29,857 nucleotides of DNA. It comes from SKKL01 sp046543225 (lineage in GTDB: Bacteria; Actinomycetota; Acidimicrobiia; Acidimicrobiales; SKKL01). Location of the stretch: assembly GCA_046543225.1 (NCBI GenBank), contig JBKGZW010000015.1, forward strand, positions 1-29,857, given 5' to 3'. Positions 9,904 through 17,419 of this stretch are shown piece after piece. The translations under genes were made by a program, and so were the position numbers. The notes beneath the pieces were generated by a model. That model was given only the letters and a program-made list of their open reading frames with translations. It was not told the origin of the DNA and made no database searches. Numbering within the stretch: the first letter of the stretch is position 1; each line of letters starts with the position of its first letter.

Positions 9904-11279
9904 GGGGAGCGCTCCCGCAGCTTCTCGAGCAGCGGGGAGGGGAGGGTGGTGATGTCGCCCGCCCCGATGGTGAGGCACAGGTCGCCCGGCCGCAGCTCGT
10001 CGACCACTTCGGTGACGAGTGCCTCGCGGTCGGGCGCCCACCGGATGTCCGCGTCGGGATGGGCACGGCGCGCCGCCTCCCAGATCAGCGATCCGCTGAT
10101 GTCGTCGCGGTGGGGCTCGCCGCTGGGGTCGAGCTCGGTCACCCAGACGACGTCGGCGTCGACGAAGCTGTCGGCGAAGGAGGCCCAGAGGTCGGCGGTG
10201 CGGCTGTAGCGGTGTGGCTGGAACACCGCGAGCACGCGGTCCCAGCCACCGGCCGCAGCTGCGGCCAACACCGCAGTGACCTTCGCCGGGTTGTGGGCGT
10301 AGTCGTCGACCACGGTCACGCCGCCGACCTCGCCGCGGATCTCGAAGCGACGCTCGAGCCCGGCGTATCCGGCCAGGGCGTCGGCCGCCACCGGCACCGG
10401 CACCCCCAGGTGGTGGGCGGCGGCGATGGCCATGGCCGCGTTGCGGGCGTTGTAGACGCCCGGCTCGGGCACCGCCACCGAGGTGCTGGCCCCCGATGGA
10501 TCGGTCAGCGTGAACCGGGTGACGCCACGGCCGACCTCGGGGTCGACGATGTGCCAGTCGGCGCCGGGCGAGAGGCCGACCCCGAGCGAGCGGTGCCGGG
10601 CGCCGAGGCGGTTCGCGATCGGGTCGTCGACACCCACCATCGACCCGCCGGTGGCCTCGGCGAGGAACCGGTCGAACCCGGCCTCGATGGCGGCGAGCGA
10701 CCCCCACTGGTCGAGATGGTCAGCATCGATGTTGGTGACCACCGCGATCTCGGCGCCGAGCTGCAGGAAGGTGCCGTCGCTCTCGTCGGCCTCGACCACG
10801 AACCACTCGCCGGCACCGAGCCGGGCCGAGCCCAGGTTCGCGATGCGGGCGCCGACGATGTAGGAGACGTCGAGCCCGGCGTGGATGCAGATGGTGACCA
10901 ACATCGCTGTGGTGGAGCTCTTCCCGTGGGTCCCCGAGACCGCGAGCGCTCGCCGCGTCCTGACGATGGAGCCCTGGAGCTCGGGGCGGCTCACCACCGG
11001 GATCCCGCGCCGGAGCGCGGCCTGCCGCTCGACGTTGTCGGCCGACACCGCGGTCGAACAGGCGACCAGTTCGGCGTCGCCGAGGTTGGCGGCGGCGTGG
11101 CCGGCCACGACCGTGGCGCCGAGGGACCGCAGGTGCTCGAGCTCGGGACCGTCGACCAGGTCGGAACCGGTGACGTGGTGTCCCATCGCCAGCAGGATCT
11201 CGGCCATCGCGCTCATGGCCTTGCCTCCGATGGCGACCATGTGGATCCGCGTCGGGCGGGACAGGTCGACCTCAGTCAC
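9900..11279 (-). CDS. murC: MurC, UDP-N-acetylmuramate--L-alanine ligase
   Basis: MurC is the ATP-dependent cytoplasmic ligase adding the first peptide residue (normally L-Ala) to UDP-MurNAc. The N-terminal Rossmann domain, the ATP loop GTHGKSS (116-122), EADESDGTF, the central VTNIDADHLD and the C-terminal DDYAHNP and FQPHRYSR blocks are all present. The length is 459 residues. The GTG start at 11279 overlaps the murG stop by 8 bp. Oddly, the UDP-binding glycine loop reads HMVAIGGKAM, with Ala at two positions that are usually Gly (GIGGxGM). The rest of the catalytic machinery looks intact, so I still expect an active MurC. Confidence 0.95.
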   Translation of the reverse strand: MTEVDLSRPTRIHMVAIGGKAMSAMAEILLAMGHHVTGSDLVDGPELEHLRSLGATVVAGHAAANLGDAELVACSTAVSADNVERQAALRRGIPVVSRPELQGSIVRTRRALAVSGTHGKSSTTAMLVTICIHAGLDVSYIVGARIANLGSARLGAGEWFVVEADESDGTFLQLGAEIAVVTNIDADHLDQWGSLAAIEAGFDRFLAEATGGSMVGVDDPIANRLGARHRSLGVGLSPGADWHIVDPEVGRGVTRFTLTDPSGASTSVAVPEPGVYNARNAAMAIAAAHHLGVPVPVAADALAGYAGLERRFEIRGEVGGVTVVDDYAHNPAKVTAVLAAAAAGGWDRVLAVFQPHRYSRTADLWASFADSFVDADVVWVTELDPSGEPHRDDISGSLIWEAARRAHPDADIRWAPDREALVTEVVDELRPGDLCLTIGAGDITTLPSPLLEKLRERSP

Positions 11280-12417
11280 CTCGAGCGTGCTCCTCGCAGA
11301 GCGCGGCCACCCGCGCCGCGGCATCGGGATGCCCGACCTGGCGAGCGCTCGCCGCCATGGCCGGAAGCGTCGCGGGATCGTCGAGCAGCTCCTCGACCAG
11401 CGCGACCAGCCGCTCGCCGGTGCACTCGGTGTCGGTGATCCGGACGGCCGCGCCCGCTTGCACCAGCGCCTCGGCGTTGTGGAACTGCGCGTCGCGCGGG
11501 GCGATGGGAAGCGGCACCAGGATGCTCGGCACACCGATGACGGCGAGCTCGGCGACGGTCGATCCACCGGCTCGGCCGATGAAGAGATCGGCGGCCGCGA
11601 GCAGACGGTCGGCCCGGGACTCGTACTCGAAGGAGCGGTGGTCGATGCCAGCCTCGGGGCCGAGGACCGGAGCGGGTGCGTGCTCGCTCTGCCAGTCCCT
11701 GCGTCCGACGATGTGGTGCACCACGAGATCGTCCCGGGCGGCGAGCCGCTCCGCCATGGCGATCGCCGCGCGGTTGACCGACCGGGCCCCGAGCGAGCCG
11801 CTCATCACCGCGATCAGCGTCGAGCCCTCGGGAACGCCGAGCTCTCGGCGGATGGCGGCGCGACTCGTCGGATCGGCTGCCGCGGCTGCCGCCTCGACGA
11901 TCTCGGGTCGCACGGGGTTTCCCGTGACCACGGCGCGGGGGAGGTCGGTGCCCTCGAAGGGCACGGCGCAGGCCTTGGCGAATCGGCCGGCGAGGCGGTT
12001 GGCGAGCGAGCCTCGTGCGTTCTGTTCGGTGACCACGACCGGGACCCGCCAGATCGCCGCACCGATGATCCCGGCCACCGCGGCGTAGCCGCCGAGGGAC
12101 AGCACGACGGCTGGACGGTGGCGACGCACGAGGCCGATGCCCCTGAACGCGGCCCGGACGAGTCCGATGACGGCCCTGAGGTTGGCCAGATCGAGTCGGC
12201 GACTGTTCAGACCACGCCCCGGGAGGACGCTCACGGCGAACCCGGCCTCGGGCACCATCTCGACCTCGACCCCGCGCTCGCTGCCGAGGAAGTGGATCGA
12301 CTCGGGTGGGTGCCCTCGAGCGACCAGCTCCGCGGCCACCGACAGGCCGGGGATGACGTGGCCCGCGGTGCCCCCGCCCGCGATCAACGCCCAGGTGGGG
12401 GTCCGGTCAGCGGGCAT
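11272..12417 (-). CDS. murG: MurG, lipid II-forming GlcNAc transferase
   Basis: MurG is a peripheral membrane GT-B glycosyltransferase that adds GlcNAc from UDP-GlcNAc to lipid I, giving lipid II. The first glycine loop is GGGTAGH (14-20). The second acceptor loop (SLGGYAAV) and the C-terminal donor site GRAGGSTVAEL are present, as is the conserved Ser/Gly run MSGSLGARSVN. The length is 381 residues. The ATG at 12417 overlaps the end of ftsW by 11 bp, and the gene end overlaps murC by 8 bp. It therefore sits mid-operon between the flippase/polymerase-related ftsW and the soluble ligases. Confidence 0.97.
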   Translation of the reverse strand: MPADRTPTWALIAGGGTAGHVIPGLSVAAELVARGHPPESIHFLGSERGVEVEMVPEAGFAVSVLPGRGLNSRRLDLANLRAVIGLVRAAFRGIGLVRRHRPAVVLSLGGYAAVAGIIGAAIWRVPVVVTEQNARGSLANRLAGRFAKACAVPFEGTDLPRAVVTGNPVRPEIVEAAAAAADPTSRAAIRRELGVPEGSTLIAVMSGSLGARSVNRAAIAMAERLAARDDLVVHHIVGRRDWQSEHAPAPVLGPEAGIDHRSFEYESRADRLLAAADLFIGRAGGSTVAELAVIGVPSILVPLPIAPRDAQFHNAEALVQAGAAVRITDTECTGERLVALVEELLDDPATLPAMAASARQVGHPDAAARVAALCEEHARGD

Positions 12418-13564
12418 GGCGCGACACGTTCAACAAGATGCCGGTTGCCGCCATGATCGCCAGCAGGGACGAACCACCGAAGGAGACGAAGGGCAAGGGC
12501 ACCCCGGTGATGGGCAGGATGCCGATGACCGCGCCGATGTTGACGAAGGCCTGCACGCAGAGCCAGGTCGTGATCCCGGCGGCGAGGAGCATGCCGAAGG
12601 TGTCGGGTGCGCGCATCGAGGTGAGCACACCCAACCAGGCGAGGGCGACGAAGAGGGCGACGACGAGCGACGCGCCGATGAGGCCGGCCTCCTCGGCGAT
12701 GATGGCGAACACGAAGTCGGTGTGGGCGAAGGGCAGGAAGCCCCACTTCGAGCGGCTCGCTCCGAGCCCCACCCCCGCCAGGCCGCCCTGGGCGATGCCG
12801 ACCAACGACTGGATGGTCTGGTAGCCCGTGTCGAGTGGATCCCGCCACGGATCGAGGAACGTCAGGACCCGCTCGCGCCGGTAGGGAGCGGCGATGGCCA
12901 GCCCACCGGCGGCAACGGCGCCGCCCATGCCGAGTCCGGCGAGGGGGAGCAGCGGGGTGCCGGCCACGAACAGCATGGCCAGGGCGACGGCGCCGATGAC
13001 CATCGTGGTGCCGAGGTTCGGCTGCAACAGCACCAACCCCGCCACCACCGCGGTGACCAGTGCCACCGGCTTCAGGGTGATGCGCAGATCGTGCATCCGG
13101 TGGGCTCGCCGGGCAAGCAGGTCGGCGGTGAACAGGACCAGGCCGAACTTGGCGAACTCCGACGGCTGGATCTGGACCGGGCCGACCCCCAGCCAGCGGG
13201 TCGCACCGTAGACCTCGCGGCCGATGCCGGGGATGAGCACCAGCACGAGCAGGCCGAGCGAGACCAGCAGCGAGGGGACCGCCAGTCGGCGCCAGAACCG
13301 GTAGTCGACCCGCATGGTGAGCACGAGCACGACGAGGCCGGCACCGAGCCAGATCGCCTGACGCTTCACGAAGTACCAGGACGAGCCGAACTGGTAGAGC
13401 CCGACGACCGACGAGGCCGACATCACCATGACCAGTCCGAGCAGGCAGAGCAGCACCACGATGGCCAGCATCGCCATGAAGAGCCCGGTGCGCCGTCCCT
13501 TCGGTCGCCCCAGGAGGCGGGGCCGCGACCGTGGGCGGGTCTCGGTGGGTTCGTCTGTGATCAT
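12407..13564 (-). CDS. ftsW: FtsW, SEDS-family septal peptidoglycan polymerase
   Basis: FtsW is a multi-pass membrane glycosyltransferase that polymerises lipid II at the septum together with the transpeptidase FtsI. About ten hydrophobic segments start at residue 28. The signature region includes SRSKWGFLPFAHTDF, with D283 in HTDF at the position of the catalytic SEDS aspartate. The C-terminal block ITGVPLPFVSFGGSS is also typical. The length is 385 residues, with a basic 27-residue cytoplasmic tail. The ATG at 13564 shares one base with the murD stop (TGATG). An open frame continues 26 codons upstream but lies inside murD. Confidence 0.97.
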   Translation of the reverse strand: MITDEPTETRPRSRPRLLGRPKGRRTGLFMAMLAIVVLLCLLGLVMVMSASSVVGLYQFGSSWYFVKRQAIWLGAGLVVLVLTMRVDYRFWRRLAVPSLLVSLGLLVLVLIPGIGREVYGATRWLGVGPVQIQPSEFAKFGLVLFTADLLARRAHRMHDLRITLKPVALVTAVVAGLVLLQPNLGTTMVIGAVALAMLFVAGTPLLPLAGLGMGGAVAAGGLAIAAPYRRERVLTFLDPWRDPLDTGYQTIQSLVGIAQGGLAGVGLGASRSKWGFLPFAHTDFVFAIIAEEAGLIGASLVVALFVALAWLGVLTSMRAPDTFGMLLAAGITTWLCVQAFVNIGAVIGILPITGVPLPFVSFGGSSLLAIMAATGILLNVSRHAR

Positions 13565-14916
13565 CAGGCACCTGTTCCGGTGTGCAGGGCTCGGACCGCC
13601 CGACCGAAGTCGTCGCCCCGTTCGGCGAAGTTGTCGTACCAATCATGGGACGTGCAGCCCGGCGAGAGGAGGACCGTGTCGCCGACCCGGGCGAGGCTGC
13701 TGGCGCTGCTGACCGCTTCGTCCATGGAGTGGGCGTCGACGACGGTGACTCCCATGGGTTCGAACACGGCGCGAACCTCAGACGCCGCTTCGCCGATCGC
13801 CACCACCGCCCGGACGCGGTCGGTCACCTCGCGCAGCGCGGCCAGATCGAGTCCTTTGTTCCGGCCCCCGGCGATGAGCACGACGTGCGCACAGCCTCGA
13901 ACCGCCGCGATCACTGCGTGGGGCACCGTTGCCTTTGAGTCGTCGACGAAGCGGACACCGCCCTGTTCATCGATGAGCTGGGCGCGGTGCGCCAGGCCTT
14001 CGAAGGTGCGCAGCACCTCGGCGACCGCCGCCAGGTCGGCTCCGGCGCTGCGGGCAGTGGCAGCGGCGGCCAGCGCGTTCTCGATGTCGTGGGGAGCCCG
14101 GAGGCTCAGCTCCTCGACCGCGACGATCGTCTCTCCCTGATCGGTGACCAGCCAGCCATCGTCGACCCGGTAGTCGCCTTCGCGGGCGGAGAAGGTGAGG
14201 TGGCGGGCCGCGCCCCGCCCGCGGTGACGACTCACCACGGGGTCGTCCGCATTGGTGATGGCGACGCCAGCCGCGGGTTGATGATCGAAGATCGAGGCCT
14301 TCGCCTGCTCGTAGGCGTCGAGGCTGTCGTGCACGTCGAGATGGTCGGGAGCGAAGTTCAACCAGGTGGCGACGACGGGAGCGAAGCGTTGGCTGTGGCC
14401 GAGACGGAACGACGAGGCCTCGACCACGAAGACCTCGGGGCGTTGGTCGGCGATCGCTGCGATCAACGGTGTGTCGTTGTTGCCGGCGAGGGAGGTGGCC
14501 CGTCCGCTGGCCTCGAGCATGGCCGCCACCATCGTGGTGACCGTGGTCTTGCCGTCGGTGCCGGTGACCGCCACCACGGGGCGACGATCCCGCTCCGCCG
14601 CCAGGTCGAACTCGGACTGGACCGAGACGCCGAGCCGGCGCGCCGTTCGGATGGCCGGATGGCGGTCGGGCAACCCCGGCGCTGGGATGATCCGCGACGC
14701 GCCACCGACCAGACGAGCGACCTCGTCGGGATCGGGGGACTCGATCAGCTCCAGACCGCGACCGTCGACGAAGCGCCGGACCTCGGGGGAGGGACGGTCG
14801 TCGATCACCACCGGTTCGCGTTCGTCGCCGGCGAGCAGCGCGTCGACCACCGCCCTGCCGGTGATGCCGAGGCCGACCACGATCGTCGGACCCGGACCGA
14901 CGCCGGTCGGGTTCAC
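13564..14916 (-). CDS. murD: MurD, UDP-MurNAc-L-Ala--D-glutamate ligase
   Basis: This cytoplasmic ATP-dependent ligase adds D-Glu to UDP-MurNAc-L-Ala. Visible features are an N-terminal Rossmann start (TIVVGLGITG, 11-20), the ATP loop GTDGKTT (119-125), the NFAPDHLDVH block with the metal-site His, and the C-terminal DDSKATVPHA and LLSPGCTSHDWYDNF segments. Its 450 residues match the family. The GTG start at 14916 forms a GTGA overlap with the mraY stop; the open frame upstream is the mraY shadow. It is coupled to ftsW by TGATG. Confidence 0.96.
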   Translation of the reverse strand: MNPTGVGPGPTIVVGLGITGRAVVDALLAGDEREPVVIDDRPSPEVRRFVDGRGLELIESPDPDEVARLVGGASRIIPAPGLPDRHPAIRTARRLGVSVQSEFDLAAERDRRPVVAVTGTDGKTTVTTMVAAMLEASGRATSLAGNNDTPLIAAIADQRPEVFVVEASSFRLGHSQRFAPVVATWLNFAPDHLDVHDSLDAYEQAKASIFDHQPAAGVAITNADDPVVSRHRGRGAARHLTFSAREGDYRVDDGWLVTDQGETIVAVEELSLRAPHDIENALAAAATARSAGADLAAVAEVLRTFEGLAHRAQLIDEQGGVRFVDDSKATVPHAVIAAVRGCAHVVLIAGGRNKGLDLAALREVTDRVRAVVAIGEAASEVRAVFEPMGVTVVDAHSMDEAVSSASSLARVGDTVLLSPGCTSHDWYDNFAERGDDFGRAVRALHTGTGA

Positions 14917-15962
14917 CCCGGCACCACCCGGGCGGGGATGTCGGTGTTGGTGATGAAGTCGGCATAGAACAGGCCGAGACCGACCGCGGTGGCGATCCCG
15001 GCCAGGATCCAGAAGCGCACGATCACCGTCGTCTCCGGCCAGCCGCGCAGCTCGAAGTGGTGGTGGATGGGAGCCATCCGGAACACCCGCCGGCCGGTGA
15101 GGCGGAAACTGACGATCTGGATGATCACCGACAACGCCTCCATGACATAGAGCCCGCCGATGAACACGAGCAGCAGGTGGGTGTTGGTGGCGAGCGCCAG
15201 GGTGGCGAAGGCGGCTCCGACCGCCAGTGAGCCGGTGTCGCCCATGAAGATCTGGGCCGGTGACGCGTTCCACCACAGGAACCCCAGACACGCGCCGAGC
15301 ATCGCCACCGCGACGATGGCGAGGTCGAGGGCGTGGCTGACCTCGTACAGCTCGGGGTTGCGGAACGCCCAGAACCCGACGACGGTCATCGCTGCGAACC
15401 CGAGGGTGGCCGAACCGCCGACCAAGCCGTCGAGTCCGTCGGTGAAGTTGACCGCGTTGGTGCTGGCCATGATCAACAACAAGGCGAACAGCGCCCACCC
15501 CCACTCACCGAGGTCGATGCCGAGGTGCCCGGCCCTGGTGAAGGCCAGTTCGGTGCTGACTCCGGTGAACGCCAGCATCGACGCGATGAATCCGCCGGCC
15601 ACGAGCAGCAGACCGGCCAGCTTGGCGCGCTTGGTGAGGCCCAGGTTCCGTTCCCGTGACACCTTGATCCAGTCGTCGATGAGCCCCACCAGCCCCGCCG
15701 CCGCGATCGAGAGCACCACGATGATGCCGGTGCGGGTGTAGACGCCCCGGTAGAGGTTGGTGGCGGCATATCCCACCAGGAGGCCGGCGACGATGGCGAC
15801 ACCGCCCATCGTGGGAGTTCCCGCCTTGGTGGTGTGTCCTTCGGGCACGTCGTCGTGGATCGGCTGACCGATGCGATGTGAGGTGAGCCAGGCGATGAGG
15901 TAGCGGGTGGTCGCCAGGGACACGGTGATCGAGACCGTCACCGCGATGAGTAGCTGGATCAC
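14913..15962 (-). CDS. mraY: MraY, phospho-MurNAc-pentapeptide translocase
   Basis: MraY is the membrane enzyme that moves phospho-MurNAc-pentapeptide onto undecaprenyl phosphate to make lipid I. It has about ten hydrophobic helices. Conserved cytoplasmic loops are KAGTPTMGG (46-54), NAVNFTDGLDGL with its Asp pair, QIFMGDTGSL, and the histidine motif HHHFELRGW. The length is 349 residues from the GTG at 15962. I prefer that GTG over another at 15989 because it makes the GTGA overlap with the murE stop seen at four other junctions. There is no room for murF between murE and this gene. Confidence 0.97.
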   Translation of the reverse strand: MIQLLIAVTVSITVSLATTRYLIAWLTSHRIGQPIHDDVPEGHTTKAGTPTMGGVAIVAGLLVGYAATNLYRGVYTRTGIIVVLSIAAAGLVGLIDDWIKVSRERNLGLTKRAKLAGLLLVAGGFIASMLAFTGVSTELAFTRAGHLGIDLGEWGWALFALLLIMASTNAVNFTDGLDGLVGGSATLGFAAMTVVGFWAFRNPELYEVSHALDLAIVAVAMLGACLGFLWWNASPAQIFMGDTGSLAVGAAFATLALATNTHLLLVFIGGLYVMEALSVIIQIVSFRLTGRRVFRMAPIHHHFELRGWPETTVIVRFWILAGIATAVGLGLFYADFITNTDIPARVVPG

Positions 15963-17419
15963 CGCTCGGCCCCGTTCAGTCGTTCCCACTCCTCGATGAC
16001 CACGACGCGATCGTCGAAGGGGATCGTCTGGTCACCGACGATCTGTTCGGTCTCGTGTCCCTTGCCGGCGACGACGACCAGGTCGCCGGGTTCGGCAGCA
16101 GCCAGCGCCCGGCGAATGGCCCGACGACGGTCGGCCTCGACCTCGACGTGTTCGGTCGTGGCCATCCCTGCGCGCATCTCGTCGATGATCGCGTAGGGAT
16201 CCTCGCTACGGGGGTTGTCGCTGGTGAGCACCACGTGGTCGGCCAGCCGGGCCGCAGCGTCGCCCATCGGGACCCGCTTGGTGCGGTCCTTGTCGCCCCC
16301 GCAGCCCACCACCAGGTGGACCCGGCCGCTGCTGGTGAGCTCGTTGGCGGTCTCGAGCAGCTGGCTCAGCGCATCGGGGGTGTGGGCGTAGTCGACCATC
16401 GCCTCGAACCCGGCTCCGAGATCGACCCGCTCGAAGCGGCCCCGGACCGGCTCGACCCGATCGAGACCATCGGCGATGGTGGCGGCGGGGATGGCGAGCA
16501 GCCGGGCGACCGTTGCCGCGGCCAAGGCGTTGGACACGTTCGCCCGGCCGACCAACGGCAGGGTGACGCGCTGACCCTCCCACACGAAGCTGCTGTGATC
16601 CGGTCGGAGCTGGAGCTGGGTGGCATCGGCGAGCCGGTAGCCGATCGTGGGGATCGATGCCGCGTCGTACAGGAGCCGGCCGTGGGGGTCGTCGAGGTTG
16701 ACCACCGCCTGCCGCGCGTGGGCGGGCGTGAAGAGCCGGGCCTTGGCCTGGAAATAGGTGTCCATGCTGGCGTGGAAGTCGAGGTGGTCGCGGCTCAGGT
16801 TCGTGAAGACGGCGACATCGGCGACGATCGCGTCGACGCGGTGCAGCGACAGCGCGTGGGAGGAGATCTCGATGGCCACGGCTTCGGTGCCGCGAGCGAC
16901 GAGCGCGGCCAGGCGTCTCTGCAGCTCCGGCGCCTCGGGGGTGGTCGGCGTGGTGTGGCCCCCGGTGAGGGTGCCGATCGTCGCGGCCGCGGTCCCGGCC
17001 TGTTCGAGGATCGAGCGCAACAGGTGCACGACGGTGGTCTTGCCGTTGGTGCCGGTGACGCCGATCACGGTCATCGATTCGGCGGGGTGCCCGAAGAAGC
17101 AGGCGGCGATGGGTGCCATCGCGACCCGGGTGTCATCGACGTGGAGCTGAGGCACCTGGATCTCGAGGCGATGGTCGACGACGAGGGCGACCGCTCCGGC
17201 GGCGACGGCGTCGACCGCGAGGTCGTGACCGTCGACGCTGGTGCCGCGGATGCACACGAAGAGGTGCCCTGGCCCCACCTGGCGGGAGTCGTGAACGACG
17301 TCGGTGACCAGGACCTGGTCGGCAGACGGTCCATCGGTGGTGGCGATCAGCCCGGCACCGGCACATCGAGCCAGCTCTCCCAGCGCCACCTCACGGGTGA
17401 CTCTCGGCTCAGCGATCAC
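15959..17419 (-). CDS. murE: MurE, UDP-MurNAc-tripeptide synthetase (meso-DAP type)
   Basis: This cytoplasmic ligase adds the third peptide residue to UDP-MurNAc-L-Ala-D-Glu. The ATP loop is GTNGKTT (123-129). The HDSRQV and NLSRDHLDFH blocks and the C-terminal VVAGKGHE are present. The DNPR motif at 401-404 is the meso-diaminopimelate-binding signature, which predicts DAP-type peptidoglycan. The length is 486 residues. Two starts compete: GTG at 17419, with AGGAG six bases upstream, and ATG at 17425, where the same AGGAG directly abuts the codon. Spacing favours the GTG. Either way the start overlaps the ftsI end (11 or 17 bp). The gene is followed directly by mraY; murF is absent from its usual place. 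Confidence 0.95.
   Translation of the reverse strand: MIAEPRVTREVALGELARCAGAGLIATTDGPSADQVLVTDVVHDSRQVGPGHLFVCIRGTSVDGHDLAVDAVAAGAVALVVDHRLEIQVPQLHVDDTRVAMAPIAACFFGHPAESMTVIGVTGTNGKTTVVHLLRSILEQAGTAAATIGTLTGGHTTPTTPEAPELQRRLAALVARGTEAVAIEISSHALSLHRVDAIVADVAVFTNLSRDHLDFHASMDTYFQAKARLFTPAHARQAVVNLDDPHGRLLYDAASIPTIGYRLADATQLQLRPDHSSFVWEGQRVTLPLVGRANVSNALAAATVARLLAIPAATIADGLDRVEPVRGRFERVDLGAGFEAMVDYAHTPDALSQLLETANELTSSGRVHLVVGCGGDKDRTKRVPMGDAAARLADHVVLTSDNPRSEDPYAIIDEMRAGMATTEHVEVEADRRRAIRRALAAAEPGDLVVVAGKGHETEQIVGDQTIPFDDRVVVIEEWERLNGAER

Noticed and set aside
12137..14140. A 667-codon open frame on the plus strand, antisense to ftsW and murD
   Set aside because: Repetitive Glu/Gly/His/Gln composition and no domain; a shadow frame.
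15959..17419. MurE considered as a MurF or a MurE-MurF fusion
   Set aside because: The length is a single-ligase 486 residues, and the DNPR motif and order of blocks are those of DAP-type MurE.
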